Of a DNA stretch of 64,000 nt, positions 48,251 to 56,699 are shown piece after piece. This DNA is from JASLDZ01 sp038226305 (GTDB taxonomy: Bacteria > Pseudomonadota > Alphaproteobacteria > Caulobacterales > Caulobacteraceae): positions 7,144 through 71,143 of the forward strand of contig JBBRQN010000015.1 in the NCBI GenBank assembly GCA_038226305.1, read 5' to 3'. The notes below the pieces were generated by a model that was given only the letters and a program-made list of their open reading frames with translations, searched no databases and was not told the origin of the DNA. Positions within the stretch are counted from its first letter, which is position 1. Every line of letters begins with the position of its first letter. Both the position numbers and the translations under genes were made by a program.

Positions 48251-48548
48251 TCAGCTACCGCCAGTCTAAGCGCAGCCCTGTGTTCGACACGCCCTAGGCT
48301 GTCGAACTTGAACGGGAGGGACGCCCCGCGTCCCGACCCATTCAAGCAGCCGTCGCACGCAGGGCGGGTTAAGGGTTCAAGCGAGGCGTCCCTTGATGTG
48401 GCCGAGCACGACGGCACGCCCACGCTATGGCCAATCACTCTGTTCTACCGCTCCACCCGTCACGTCCCCGCACGTCGCGCGCACCATGTCCGGATGTCCG
48501 CATGTCCGGCGTTTTGCGAAAAACGGACACGCGCGATCCGCAGCCCCC
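48251..48548. other. 298-base gap without a convincing gene
   Basis: The stretch after the HEPN-like gene holds an inverted repeat (GTTCGACA at 48282-48289 and TGTCGAAC at 48300-48307), possibly a terminator. It also has a cluster of three ATGTCCG-type direct repeats around 48486-48510, and no open frame with a ribosome site or conserved-looking product. It may be the remnant end of the acquired segment. Confidence 0.5.
48282..48307. repeat. Inverted repeat downstream of the HEPN-like gene
   Basis: GTTCGACA and TGTCGAAC flank the 10-base centre CGCCCTAGGC. The arms are perfect over eight bases. It lies 32 bases after the gene's stop; a terminator or an insertion footprint are both possible. 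Confidence 0.6.
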
Positions 48549-49097
48549 TCACCCCGCAGGCGTCACCAGGGTGAAGCGAGACTGGTTGCGGCCCCGCCAG
48601 GCGGTGTCGGGCGCGCCCACGGGCTTCACCTCCTTGAGCGAGCGCAGGGTGGCGCCGTCGCGGGTTTCGGTGCTGCGGATGTCTGCGGGCTTGTCGTCGT
48701 CGGTGGCGGTTTCGCTCGTCACCAGGGTCCAGTGGGTGGCGTCGGTGAAGACCGCGACGCGGACCGCCTCGGTGGAGACCTCGCTCGTCTCGCCCTTGCG
48801 GAACGAGGCGGAGGAGACCTTGCCCGCCTTGGCGTCGAAAAGCTCCACCGTGGTGATCCACACCGTGCCGGTCTTGGGCCCGTCGTCGTAGGCGGAGGTG
48901 GTCACCACGGTCGCCCCGTCGGGCACGGTGGCGATGGTGCGCCGCACGGGCAGCTCGAACAGCTTGTCGGTGCGATAGTCGCGGTAGCCGAGCGCGCCTG
49001 TCCACACGCCCGCGAGGCCCCCCCGCAGGGCGGCCGGAGTGGGGGCGTCGGCGGGAACGGCCAGCGCCAGGGCGGCGACGGCGAAGAGCGAAAGCAT
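48549..49097 (-). CDS. Secreted hypothetical protein
   Basis: A 182-residue product with a short signal peptide (MLSLFAVAALALAVPADA) and a beta-rich mature part: GGLAGVWTGALGYRDYRTDKLFELPVRR, TVWITTVELFDAKAGKV and a C-terminal WRGRNQSRFTLVTPAG. The GVWTGALGYRDY start resembles lipocalin-like or DUF-type small periplasmic proteins that begin with an xxWxGxxxYxDY motif, but I cannot name the family. It is divergent from the 3-hydroxybutyryl-CoA dehydrogenase gene. Confidence 0.7.
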   Translation of the reverse strand: MLSLFAVAALALAVPADAPTPAALRGGLAGVWTGALGYRDYRTDKLFELPVRRTIATVPDGATVVTTSAYDDGPKTGTVWITTVELFDAKAGKVSSASFRKGETSEVSTEAVRVAVFTDATHWTLVTSETATDDDKPADIRSTETRDGATLRSLKEVKPVGAPDTAWRGRNQSRFTLVTPAG

Positions 49098-49266
49098 GGG
49101 GGCGGCCTCGACAGGGGTGAGCGGGCAGGAGAGCGGAAACGGCGGCGGGCGCCTAGGGCACGGCTTGGCTTGCGTGTCTCCCGCGCTCTTGTTTGCAGCG
49201 CAGCAAGGTCATATCCCTGTCGCCCCGCACGCATCATTTGGCGACAGCGGGGCTCTTGAGGACCGC

Positions 49267-50145
49267 ATGGCTGAGATCAAGACCGTCGGCGTGATCGGGG
49301 CGGGCCAGATGGGCGCGGGCATCGCCCACGTCTGTGCACTGGCGGGCTATGAGGTGCGCTTCAACGACGTGGCCCCGGAGCGCATCGCCGCCGGGCTGGA
49401 GCTGATCTCCACCAACCTCTCGCGACAGGTCGCCCGGGGCACAATCACGCTGGAGGCCATGCAGGCCGCCCTGCCCCGCATCAAGGCCACCGAATCCGTC
49501 GCCGACGTGGCGGCCACCGACCTCGTGATCGAGGCGGCCACCGAGAACGAGGAGGTCAAGAAGTCGATCTTCCGCTCCCTGGCCGGTCACCTCGGCCCCG
49601 ACACGCTCCTGGCCTCAAACACCTCGTCGATCTCCATCACCCGGCTGGCGAGCGTGACGGATAGGCCCGAGAAGTTCATCGGCCTGCACTTCATGAACCC
49701 CGTGCCGCTGATGAAGCTCGTGGAGATCATCCGCGGCATCGCCACCGACGCCCCCACCTACGAGATGGCCGCCAGCTTCGCCCATACCCTCGGCAAGACC
49801 ACCGCCAACGCCGAGGACTTCCCAGCCTTCATCGTCAACCGCGTGCTGGTGCCGATGATCAACGAGGCGATCTACACCCTCTACGAAGGGGTCGGCACGG
49901 TCGACGCCATCGACACGGCGCTGAAGCTGGGCGCCAACCACCCGATGGGCCCGCTGGAACTGGGCGACTTCATCGGGCTCGATACGGTGCTGAGCATCAT
50001 GAACGTGCTGCACGACGGGCTGGCGGACTCCAAGTACCGTCCCTGCCCGCTTCTCGTGAAGTATGTGGAGGCAGGCTGGCTCGGAAAGAAGACAGGTCGC
50101 GGCTTCTACGACTATCGTGGCGAGACGCCTGTTCCCACGCGCTGA
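49267..50145 (+). CDS. 3-hydroxybutyryl-CoA dehydrogenase
   Basis: Oxidises 3-hydroxybutyryl-CoA (or reduces acetoacetyl-CoA) with NAD(P). The 292-residue product has the Rossmann loop VGVIGAGQMGAGIAHVCA (residues 7-24), the catalytic His segment FIGLHFMNPVPLMKLVEI, the NRVLVPMINEAI motif and the C-terminal GKKTGRGFYDY signature. Single-domain length matches HbdA/PaaH-type enzymes. It provides C4-CoA units that could feed crotonyl-CoA into the ccr/ecm pathway encoded in the same window. Confidence 0.93.
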   Translation: MAEIKTVGVIGAGQMGAGIAHVCALAGYEVRFNDVAPERIAAGLELISTNLSRQVARGTITLEAMQAALPRIKATESVADVAATDLVIEAATENEEVKKSIFRSLAGHLGPDTLLASNTSSISITRLASVTDRPEKFIGLHFMNPVPLMKLVEIIRGIATDAPTYEMAASFAHTLGKTTANAEDFPAFIVNRVLVPMINEAIYTLYEGVGTVDAIDTALKLGANHPMGPLELGDFIGLDTVLSIMNVLHDGLADSKYRPCPLLVKYVEAGWLGKKTGRGFYDYRGETPVPTR

Positions 50146-50166
50146 GCGGCGACTAAGCTCGCGGGC

Positions 50167-51771
50167 ATGATGTTTCGCCCGCTCACGCTCCTCGCTCCGG
50201 CCCTCCTGCTCTTCACCGCCGGGGCGCCAGCGCCCGAACCCCTTTCACCGCGCGCCGCCGCCTGGTGGGCCGACATCTCGGCCATCGCCGACGACAAGAC
50301 CGAGGGCCGCCTCACAGGCTCCCCCGGCTATCTGCGCGCCGCCGACTATGTGGTCTCGCGCTTCAAGGCCGAGGGGCTGGCCCCGGCGGGCGAGGGCGGG
50401 GGCTACCGCCAGTCTGTCGCCTTCCAGAGCCAGGTGGTGGACCAGGCGGGCTCGACCGCCAGCCTGATCGACGCCTCCGGCCGGGCCTCGGTGCTGAAGG
50501 TCGGCGAGGACATGCTGATCTCCGCCGGCGGAGCGCCCCGGCCCGCAAGGGTCGACGCTCCCCTGGTGTTCATCGGCTACGGCCTGCACCTGCCCGCCCT
50601 GGGCTACGACGACTTCAAGGGCGTGGACCTCAAGGGCAAGATCGCCGTCGTGATCTCCGGCGGCCCCGGCGACCTGCCCGGCCCCGCCAAGTCAGCCAAC
50701 CGGTCGGAACGCACGCGGCTTCTGGGCGAGCGGGGCGCACTGGGTCTGATCTCCGTGACCACCCCCAAGCAGGTCGAGATCCCCTGGGGGCGGGGCAAGC
50801 TCCTCGCCGGTCAGCCCGGCATGTACCTGGCCGACAAAGCGCTGCGGGAGGCGCCGGACGGGCTCTTCGCCGCCAGCCTCGACCCCGAGCAGGGGCAGCG
50901 CCTGTTCGAAGGCTCCGGCCACAGCTTCGCCGACCTCGCCGCCTCGGCCGACGCCTCAAAGCCCCTGCCCGGCTTCGCCCTGCCCCTGCGGCTGAAGGCG
51001 ACGGTTTCGGCCCGACGCGAGGCCGTGCGCTCGCCCAACCTCGTGGCGAAGCTGGAGGGCTCGGACCCCAGGCTGAAGCGCGAGTTCGTGGTGCTGTCGG
51101 CCCACCTCGATCACCTGGGCATCGGCGCGCCGATCAACGGCGACCGCATCTACAACGGCGCGATGGACGACGCCTCGGGCGTGGCCACCGTGCTCGACAT
51201 CGCCCACCGGATAAAGGGCGGGCCGCGCCCTAAGCGCTCGATCCTCTTCGTCATCGTGACGGCGGAGGAGAAGGGGCTCCTCGGCTCCACCTACTTCGCC
51301 AGGCGGCCCACCGTGCCCCGCTCGGCCATCGTGGCCGACCTGAACTTCGACATGCCCCTGCCGCTTTGGACGCTGAAGACCGTGCTGGTGCAGGGCGACG
51401 GGGAGAGCACCCTGGGCGATCCGGCCCGAGCCGTCGCCGCCGAGCAGGGCCTGTCGCTCACCCCCGACCCTCTGCCCGAACGCAACAGCTTCACCCGCAC
51501 CGACCAGTTCAGCTTCGTGCGGGCGGGCATCCCCGCCTTGGCCTTCAAGTTCGGCTTCCCCAAAGGCAGCCCGGAGTTCCAGATCGAGCACGACTGGCGC
51601 GCCAACCGCTATCACTCGCCCTCCGACGATCTGGCCCAGCCCGGCATCCTGAAGGAGGAGGCGATCCGGCTGGACGACTACGTCGCCGCCCTCGCCCTGC
51701 GGGTGGCCAACACCCGGGAGCGGCCGCGCTGGCTCGACGGCAGCGTGTTCAAGCCCCGCCCCACGCCGTGA
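50167..51771 (+). CDS. M28-family metallopeptidase, exported
   Basis: A 534-residue product with a signal peptide (LTLLAPALLLFTAGAPA). A PA-type insert domain lies around residues 130-260 (VFIGYGLHLPALGYDDFKGVDLKGKIAVV). The M28 peptidase domain has the zinc ligands in SAHLDHLG, GAMDDASGVATVLDIA, TAEEKGLLGSTYFA and a late HSPSDD His. Likely an aminopeptidase-like scavenger in the periplasm. Its stop overlaps the GTG of the MFS gene (GTGA). Confidence 0.88.
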   Translation: MMFRPLTLLAPALLLFTAGAPAPEPLSPRAAAWWADISAIADDKTEGRLTGSPGYLRAADYVVSRFKAEGLAPAGEGGGYRQSVAFQSQVVDQAGSTASLIDASGRASVLKVGEDMLISAGGAPRPARVDAPLVFIGYGLHLPALGYDDFKGVDLKGKIAVVISGGPGDLPGPAKSANRSERTRLLGERGALGLISVTTPKQVEIPWGRGKLLAGQPGMYLADKALREAPDGLFAASLDPEQGQRLFEGSGHSFADLAASADASKPLPGFALPLRLKATVSARREAVRSPNLVAKLEGSDPRLKREFVVLSAHLDHLGIGAPINGDRIYNGAMDDASGVATVLDIAHRIKGGPRPKRSILFVIVTAEEKGLLGSTYFARRPTVPRSAIVADLNFDMPLPLWTLKTVLVQGDGESTLGDPARAVAAEQGLSLTPDPLPERNSFTRTDQFSFVRAGIPALAFKFGFPKGSPEFQIEHDWRANRYHSPSDDLAQPGILKEEAIRLDDYVAALALRVANTRERPRWLDGSVFKPRPTP

Positions 51772-52988
51772 CTACGACGCCGGCCGCAGCGAAGCGCCTG
51801 CCGCCCATCTGGCTGATGGGCATGGCGAACCTGCCCTACGGATTCTTCGGCGCCGTGGTGCTGCTGGCGGTGCCGCAGGTGCTGGCGGCGCACCATGTGC
51901 CCGAGAGCGCCATCGCCACGGTCACGGCCCTGGCCATCGCGCCGGGCTTCATCGGCTTCCTGCTCGCCCCGGTCCTGGATGTGCGGTTCTCCCGCCGCAC
52001 CTATGCCGTGGGGCTGGCGGTGGCCTCAGCGGTGCTGAGCATCGTCGGGCTCATGGTGCTCGACAATCTGCCGCTCCTGGGAGTGGTGCTGTTCACCGCC
52101 TACTTCGCGCAGATCCTGTTCACCGCCGCTGTGAACGGCTGGCTGGGCAGCCTCGTGGACAAGGCGGACGAGGGGCGGCTCGCGGCCTGGCTGAACGTGG
52201 CGAACATCGCGGGCTTCGGCGTGATGTCGGTGCTGGCCGTCACCCTCCTGCGGGCCCTGCCGGGGATCGCGGGGCCCTTGGTGCTGGGCGTGCTGATCGT
52301 GGCACCCACGGCGGTGTTCGTGTTCCTGCCCGCCCCCGGCCCGGATCGTCGGCTCGCTAAGGAGAGCTTCGCGCAGATGGCTGGCGACCTCGGGCATCTG
52401 GTTCGCCAGCCCTCGGTGCTGCGGGCCCTGCCCCTGTTCTGCCTGCCCTGCGCCTCCTTCGCCCTGACCAATACCCTTGGCGGGCTGGGGGCCGAGTTCG
52501 CGGCCTCCGAACAGGTGGTGAGCATCGCCGGGGGGCTGGGCGTGGTGGTGGCGGGCGTGGTGGGCGCGCTCATCGTTCCGGTGCTGATCAAGCGCACGTC
52601 GCCGGTGCGGCTTTACCTCCTGATCGGCACGGTGGGGGCGCTGTTCACCCTCTCCATGCTGCTCCTGCCGCGAACGCCGTGGACCTTCGTGGCGGCCATG
52701 ACGGGGGAGAACGTGTTCCAGGCCGCCGCCTTCGCCACAGAGGTGACGATCATCTTCGCCAGCATGGGCAAGGACAACCCGTTCGCCGCCACCCACTTCG
52801 CCCTTCTCAACTCGGCCACCTGCCTGCCCATCGCCTACATGCAGCTGGTGGACGGGCACGCCCACGCGTGGCGGGGGGCGACGGGCAGCCTTCTGGCGGA
52901 TGGCGTCCTGACCCTGGCAGCCTGCGCGCTGGTGGCGACGCTGCTCCTCGGCTGGCGAAGGCGGGCGGCGGTGGCGGCGGCCGCCTAG
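51768..52988 (+). CDS. MFS transporter, AmpG/PAT-like
   Basis: A 406-residue, 12-helix product starting at GTG overlapping the M28 gene. The N-terminus (PPIWLMGMANLPYGFFGAVVLLAVPQVL), PVLDVRFSRRTY loop between helices 2 and 3, and QAAAFATEVTIIFASMGKDNPFAATHFALLNS in the C-terminal half are typical of the AmpG/PAT branch of MFS, which includes muropeptide permeases. Coupling to an exported peptidase fits import of peptide or muropeptide fragments, though the substrate is not proven. Its TAG stop overlaps the hisC stop within CTAG. Confidence 0.82.
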   Translation: MTTTPAAAKRLPPIWLMGMANLPYGFFGAVVLLAVPQVLAAHHVPESAIATVTALAIAPGFIGFLLAPVLDVRFSRRTYAVGLAVASAVLSIVGLMVLDNLPLLGVVLFTAYFAQILFTAAVNGWLGSLVDKADEGRLAAWLNVANIAGFGVMSVLAVTLLRALPGIAGPLVLGVLIVAPTAVFVFLPAPGPDRRLAKESFAQMAGDLGHLVRQPSVLRALPLFCLPCASFALTNTLGGLGAEFAASEQVVSIAGGLGVVVAGVVGALIVPVLIKRTSPVRLYLLIGTVGALFTLSMLLLPRTPWTFVAAMTGENVFQAAAFATEVTIIFASMGKDNPFAATHFALLNSATCLPIAYMQLVDGHAHAWRGATGSLLADGVLTLAACALVATLLLGWRRRAAVAAAA

Positions 52989-54109
52989 GCCGCCATGAAC
53001 TCCGCCAGGGCCTCGACCACGGTGCGGTTCTGCTCCTCCAGCCCAATGGTGATGCGCAGGGCGTCGTCGATCCCGTAGTTCACGAGGCCGCGAACCAGAA
53101 TCCCCCGGGCGGTGAGGAAGGCCTCGGCCTCGGCCGCGCTTCGCCCCGGAGTGGTCGGAAAGCGGGGCAAGACGAAGTTGCCCTGGCTCGGCCCGACCTC
53201 CAGCCCCAGCCCGCCGAGCTGCTGCGTCATCCACGGCCGCCACTGGCGCACCAGCGCCTGCGAGCGCTCCATGAAGTCGTCGTCGGCCAGGGCCGCGAGG
53301 CAGGCCGCCTGGGCGGGCAGGTTCACGTTGAAGGGCGCGCGGATGCGGTCCATCGCGTCGATCATCGCGAAGTCGCCATAGGCCCACCCCACCCGCACAC
53401 CGGCCAAGCCGAAGATCTTGGAGAAGGTGCGGCTGACGATCACGTTGTCGGCGCGGCGGGCCAGGCTGCGGCCGTCGTCCCACGCCGGATCGTCGCAGAA
53501 CTCGGCATAGGCCCCGTCGAGCAGCAGGATGCAGTTGGCGGGAAGGGCGGCGTGCAGGCGCTCCACCTCGTCCCGGTCGATCCAGGCGCCGGTGGGGTTG
53601 CCCGGGTTGTCGAGGAACACCAGCCGCGTGCGGTCGTCCACCTCGGCCAGGATCGCGTCCACGTCGATGCGCAGGTTCGGCTGGGCGGCGAAACGCACCT
53701 GCCCCTGCGCCGCCCGAATGGCGATGCGATAGGCGAAGAAGCCGTGCGCCGTCTGGATGGCGTTGTCGCCGGGCTCCAGGAAGGTCTGCGCCAGGAGCGT
53801 GAACACCTCGTCCGACCCGCAGCCGAAGATCAGCTTCTCGGGCTCCAGGTCGTACTTCTGCGCGATGGCCTCGCGCAGGGCGTTGGAGCGGGGGTCGGGG
53901 TAGAGGGCGAGGTTCATCGCCGCCTCGCGATAGGCTTCCACCGCCAGGGGGCTGGAGCCCAGCACGTTCTCGTTGGCCGAAAGCTTAAGGGGGTGCGCGT
54001 GGCCCGCCGCCTTGGCCTTGCCCGCCACATAGGGGGCGATGTCGAGGATGCCGGCCTTGGGGGCGGGGGCGGCGGAGGCGCGCTCCAGCACATCGGGGAT
54101 GATCGTCAT
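52985..54109 (-). CDS. hisC: Histidinol-phosphate/aromatic aminotransferase (HisC family)
   Basis: A 374-residue PLP aminotransferase (class I/II). It has KLSANENVLGSSP, the NPGNPTGAWID motif, the LLLDGAYAEF Asp/Tyr region, the PLP-lysine segment SRTFSKIFGLAGVRVGWAYG and an Arg near the end (DALRITIGLEEQN). HisC paralogues often serve as aromatic aminotransferases for Phe and Tyr; the chorismate-mutase-like gene just upstream on the same strand, 26 bases away, favours that role. Shares its stop with the MFS gene. Confidence 0.9.
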   Translation of the reverse strand: MTIIPDVLERASAAPAPKAGILDIAPYVAGKAKAAGHAHPLKLSANENVLGSSPLAVEAYREAAMNLALYPDPRSNALREAIAQKYDLEPEKLIFGCGSDEVFTLLAQTFLEPGDNAIQTAHGFFAYRIAIRAAQGQVRFAAQPNLRIDVDAILAEVDDRTRLVFLDNPGNPTGAWIDRDEVERLHAALPANCILLLDGAYAEFCDDPAWDDGRSLARRADNVIVSRTFSKIFGLAGVRVGWAYGDFAMIDAMDRIRAPFNVNLPAQAACLAALADDDFMERSQALVRQWRPWMTQQLGGLGLEVGPSQGNFVLPRFPTTPGRSAAEAEAFLTARGILVRGLVNYGIDDALRITIGLEEQNRTVVEALAEFMAA

Positions 54110-54135
54110 GGGGGCGAAGCTCGGTGGCGGGGGGC

Positions 54136-54855
54136 TCAGGCGGCGAACACCGGGGCTGAGCCGATCACGCCGGTGAGGCGGCCGGGCGCAGCGGCCAGCC
54201 GCTCGTCGTGGGGCTGCACATAGCCCGCCAGGGCGAACAGCTTCAACCCGCCCGCCTGCGACCACAGGTCGGCCGCGAACCCCAGCACCCCGAGCTGCGC
54301 CTCGATGGCGGCCGCCGACCCTGAAGCATCCGTGGCCCACAGGGTGCGGTCGTCGCCCGTGGGGCCGAGGGTGACGGCCCCGACCGCCAGCGCCATCGGG
54401 CGGGCGGCGCTGGTCTCCGGCAGGGTGGCGAACACCCGGATGGCGGGCTCGGCGAGGAGGCGGATCCAGCCCGCCCCGTCCAGCGCCAGCACGGCGACGA
54501 CGCCGGGGCTGCGCGCGGCGGCGAGGGCGGCTTCGGGCTTGTCGGTGAGCGCCATCGCAGGCGCGAGGCCGAAGCGGTCGCGGGCGGCGGCGAGGATCGG
54601 GCCGGGCGTGACCCCTCCCCACGCCACGAGCCGCAGGACGTCCGCACTCGCCAGCCGTGCCCCCTCCAGCTCCCGCCAGATGCGCAGGAGCGACGCCGGC
54701 GGCAGGCCAGACGGTTCAAGCAAGGCGGCGCGCAGGCTCAGGGCGGATGCGTAAGGCTCGAAGCCGTTTCCGCCGGGAGCTACGGCGGCCAGAAGGGCGC
54801 TGACGGCGGCGGCCTCCGGTGTCGGTGCGGGCTCGACGTCCGGCTCGAAGCTCAC
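54136..54855 (-). CDS. Degenerate chorismate-mutase/prephenate-dehydratase-like protein
   Basis: A 239-residue product. Residues about 35-72 (YASALSLRAALLEPSGLPPASLLRIWRELEGARL) follow the pattern of the end of an AroQ chorismate mutase domain, but the RxREAxVL motif seems lost and the first helix with its catalytic Arg is missing. The rest (LVAWGGVTPGPILAAARDRFGLAPAMALT and later) resembles the C-terminal extension of alphaproteobacterial chorismate mutases. It sits between DUF2125 (GTGA overlap) and hisC. It may be an inactive or regulatory relative; assignment is tentative. Confidence 0.5.
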   Translation of the reverse strand: MSFEPDVEPAPTPEAAAVSALLAAVAPGGNGFEPYASALSLRAALLEPSGLPPASLLRIWRELEGARLASADVLRLVAWGGVTPGPILAAARDRFGLAPAMALTDKPEAALAAARSPGVVAVLALDGAGWIRLLAEPAIRVFATLPETSAARPMALAVGAVTLGPTGDDRTLWATDASGSAAAIEAQLGVLGFAADLWSQAGGLKLFALAGYVQPHDERLAAAPGRLTGVIGSAPVFAA

Positions 54856-55877
54856 CGGATCACCGGCGCAGGCCCGACAACGGCGGGGCCGAGGCGCATC
54901 TGACCATCGGCGAACACCAGCGGGAGGTCGGCGGCGAGGGCGTCCGCCTGCGCCTCCTCGGCGGCCCGGGCGGCGGGGGTCGAGGGCGGCGCGGGCCTTG
55001 GCACGGCCGGAGCCTCGCTCTGGCGCAGCCTGAACGGGATGGCCCCTTCCAGCCGCCCCTGAACATCGACGCCCAAGGTGCCGCCCGCCGCATCGATCTT
55101 CACGCGACCGCCCACGCCGGAAACGCGCTCGATCTGCAACGCACCCCCGGCCGCGGACCAGGCCCGCACCGCCTCGCCCCAGCCCCCGCGCGCCTGCGCC
55201 AGACGGGTCAGCCGCCCGCTCGCCGCCAGGGTGACGGGAGCCTCGCCCGCCAGACGGGTGACGAGGCTTGAGGGATCGGCCTGAGCGCCCTCGACCTGCA
55301 GCAGCACCGCAGCATCGGCCCCCGTCTCGTCGGCGGGCTTCACCGCGAATTCGAAGCGCTGCATGGCGGTGAAGGAAAAGGGCTTCGCGCCCGCAGGCGT
55401 GGCGAACCGCAAGCCCTCGCCCTCCAGCACCACCCGCCACGGCGAGCGGGCCATGCCCGCGGTGCTGGCGCGCAGGGCCGCGCCGGTCACCTGCAGGGGC
55501 CCGCCGATCGGCCGCAGGATCGTGAGCCCGGCCGGGGCCACGAACACCCAGTGCGTGGGCAGGGCCACATAGGCCTGCGCCTCCAGCTGAGGCACCTCCA
55601 CCCCCCAGCCGTGATCGCCCGGCACCTTCAGCCGCACCCCTGCGAGCCCAACCTTGAGGCGGAAGGGAAAGCCGGAAAGCGTCCGATCGGTCCACGCCAC
55701 GGTCCAGCCCGCCTGGCGCAGGGTCTCGGCGCGGCTGTCCATCTCGGAGGTGAGCCGCCCCCTCGCCCACAGCCATCCGGCCGCGCTGGCGAGCAGAACG
55801 AGGAGCAAGAGGCAGGCGGGCGCAAACAGCCACAGGCGGGTGCGGCGCGAGGCGCGGGGAGAGGCGGCGGAACTCAT
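54852..55877 (-). CDS. DUF2125 protein
   Basis: A 341-residue product with an N-terminal membrane anchor (about residues 14-38) and a periplasmic beta-rich domain of the DUF2125 type. Family segments are GWTVAWTDRTLSGFPFRLKVGLAGV, VEVPQLEAQAYVALPTHWVFVAPAGLTI and the Pro/Ala-rich C-terminus. Function unknown; DUF2125 proteins are common in alphaproteobacteria near prephenate-pathway genes. Overlaps the next gene by GTGA. About 57 bases separate it from plsC. Confidence 0.8.
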   Translation of the reverse strand: MSSAASPRASRRTRLWLFAPACLLLLVLLASAAGWLWARGRLTSEMDSRAETLRQAGWTVAWTDRTLSGFPFRLKVGLAGVRLKVPGDHGWGVEVPQLEAQAYVALPTHWVFVAPAGLTILRPIGGPLQVTGAALRASTAGMARSPWRVVLEGEGLRFATPAGAKPFSFTAMQRFEFAVKPADETGADAAVLLQVEGAQADPSSLVTRLAGEAPVTLAASGRLTRLAQARGGWGEAVRAWSAAGGALQIERVSGVGGRVKIDAAGGTLGVDVQGRLEGAIPFRLRQSEAPAVPRPAPPSTPAARAAEEAQADALAADLPLVFADGQMRLGPAVVGPAPVIR

Positions 55878-55934
55878 GCCCCGCGGTCTACACCGCCGCC
55901 CTTCGCCGGGGGAGCGCGATCGGGCCGGTCGAAC

Positions 55935-56699
55935 TCAGGCCGCCTCGTTCAGGAGGCGCGTCGAGGCCTCTTCGATGCGCGCCTGCGCCTGCGCCATGAA
56001 GGCCGCGCGCTTGAGGCCGGGGGGGATGGGCGTCAGGAACTCGAACACCACCGTGCCGGGGAACCGCAGGAAGCCGTGCGCGGGCCAGAACAGGCCGGAG
56101 TTGGTGGCCAAGGGAATGCACGGCGCGTTCAGCTCACGATACAGGCCGGCCACGCCCGGCTTGTAGTCCGGCGGGTCGCCCGGCTCACGGCGGGTGCCTT
56201 CGGGGAAGATCAGGATCTGGCGCCCCTCCGCCATGCGCTCCCGCGCCCCGTGGACGAGGAGCCGCAAGGCGCCCGCGCCGCCCGACCGGTCCACGGGCAG
56301 CATGTCGAGCTTGCGGGCGTACCAGCCGTAGAACGGCAGGCTCATCAGCTCGCGCTTCAGCACGTAGGAGGCGTCGGGCAGCACCAGGAGCGGCGCGATG
56401 GTGTCGAGCATGGCGAAGTGCTTGGCCGCGATGAAACCGCCCGCGGTGGGCATGTGCTCCCGCCCGCGGATCTCCACCTTCACGCCGCAGAACAGGCGCA
56501 GGCCGAACAGCACGCCCGCCGCCCACAGCCGGGCGATCTCCAGCGTAAACCGGCGCGGGCCCAGCAGCGTCGGCAGGCAGACCAGCGCGAAGGCCACGAG
56601 GCTCAGGTACATCCAGGCGGTGAACGCCAGCGAGCCCGCGATGATCGCCGCCGTCGGCCGGGCGCGCGGATAGGGAGCGGAAGGCTCGTCCTCGCTCAT
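55935..56699 (-). CDS. plsC: 1-acyl-sn-glycerol-3-phosphate acyltransferase
   Basis: Adds the second acyl chain in phosphatidic acid synthesis, acting at the inner membrane. The 254-residue product has an N-terminal membrane segment (about 17-45), the catalytic HxxxxD motif as AKHFAMLDT, and FPEGTRREPGD (the FPEGTR glycerol-phosphate-binding motif), then PLATNSGLFWP. Family length is typical. Its start overlaps the end of the YdcF-like gene by four bases, so the two are coupled. Confidence 0.9.
   Translation of the reverse strand: MSEDEPSAPYPRARPTAAIIAGSLAFTAWMYLSLVAFALVCLPTLLGPRRFTLEIARLWAAGVLFGLRLFCGVKVEIRGREHMPTAGGFIAAKHFAMLDTIAPLLVLPDASYVLKRELMSLPFYGWYARKLDMLPVDRSGGAGALRLLVHGARERMAEGRQILIFPEGTRREPGDPPDYKPGVAGLYRELNAPCIPLATNSGLFWPAHGFLRFPGTVVFEFLTPIPPGLKRAAFMAQAQARIEEASTRLLNEAA

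Noticed and set aside
47639..48548. A complete toxin-antitoxin or defence system around the HEPN-like gene
   Set aside because: No nucleotidyltransferase, antitoxin or other partner gene is present. Only a solitary HEPN-like protein can be supported.
48308..48574. Short overlapping frames in the 48.25-48.55 kb gap
   Set aside because: No ribosome sites, no hydrophobic or conserved-looking segments, and one runs into the antisense of the secreted protein gene.
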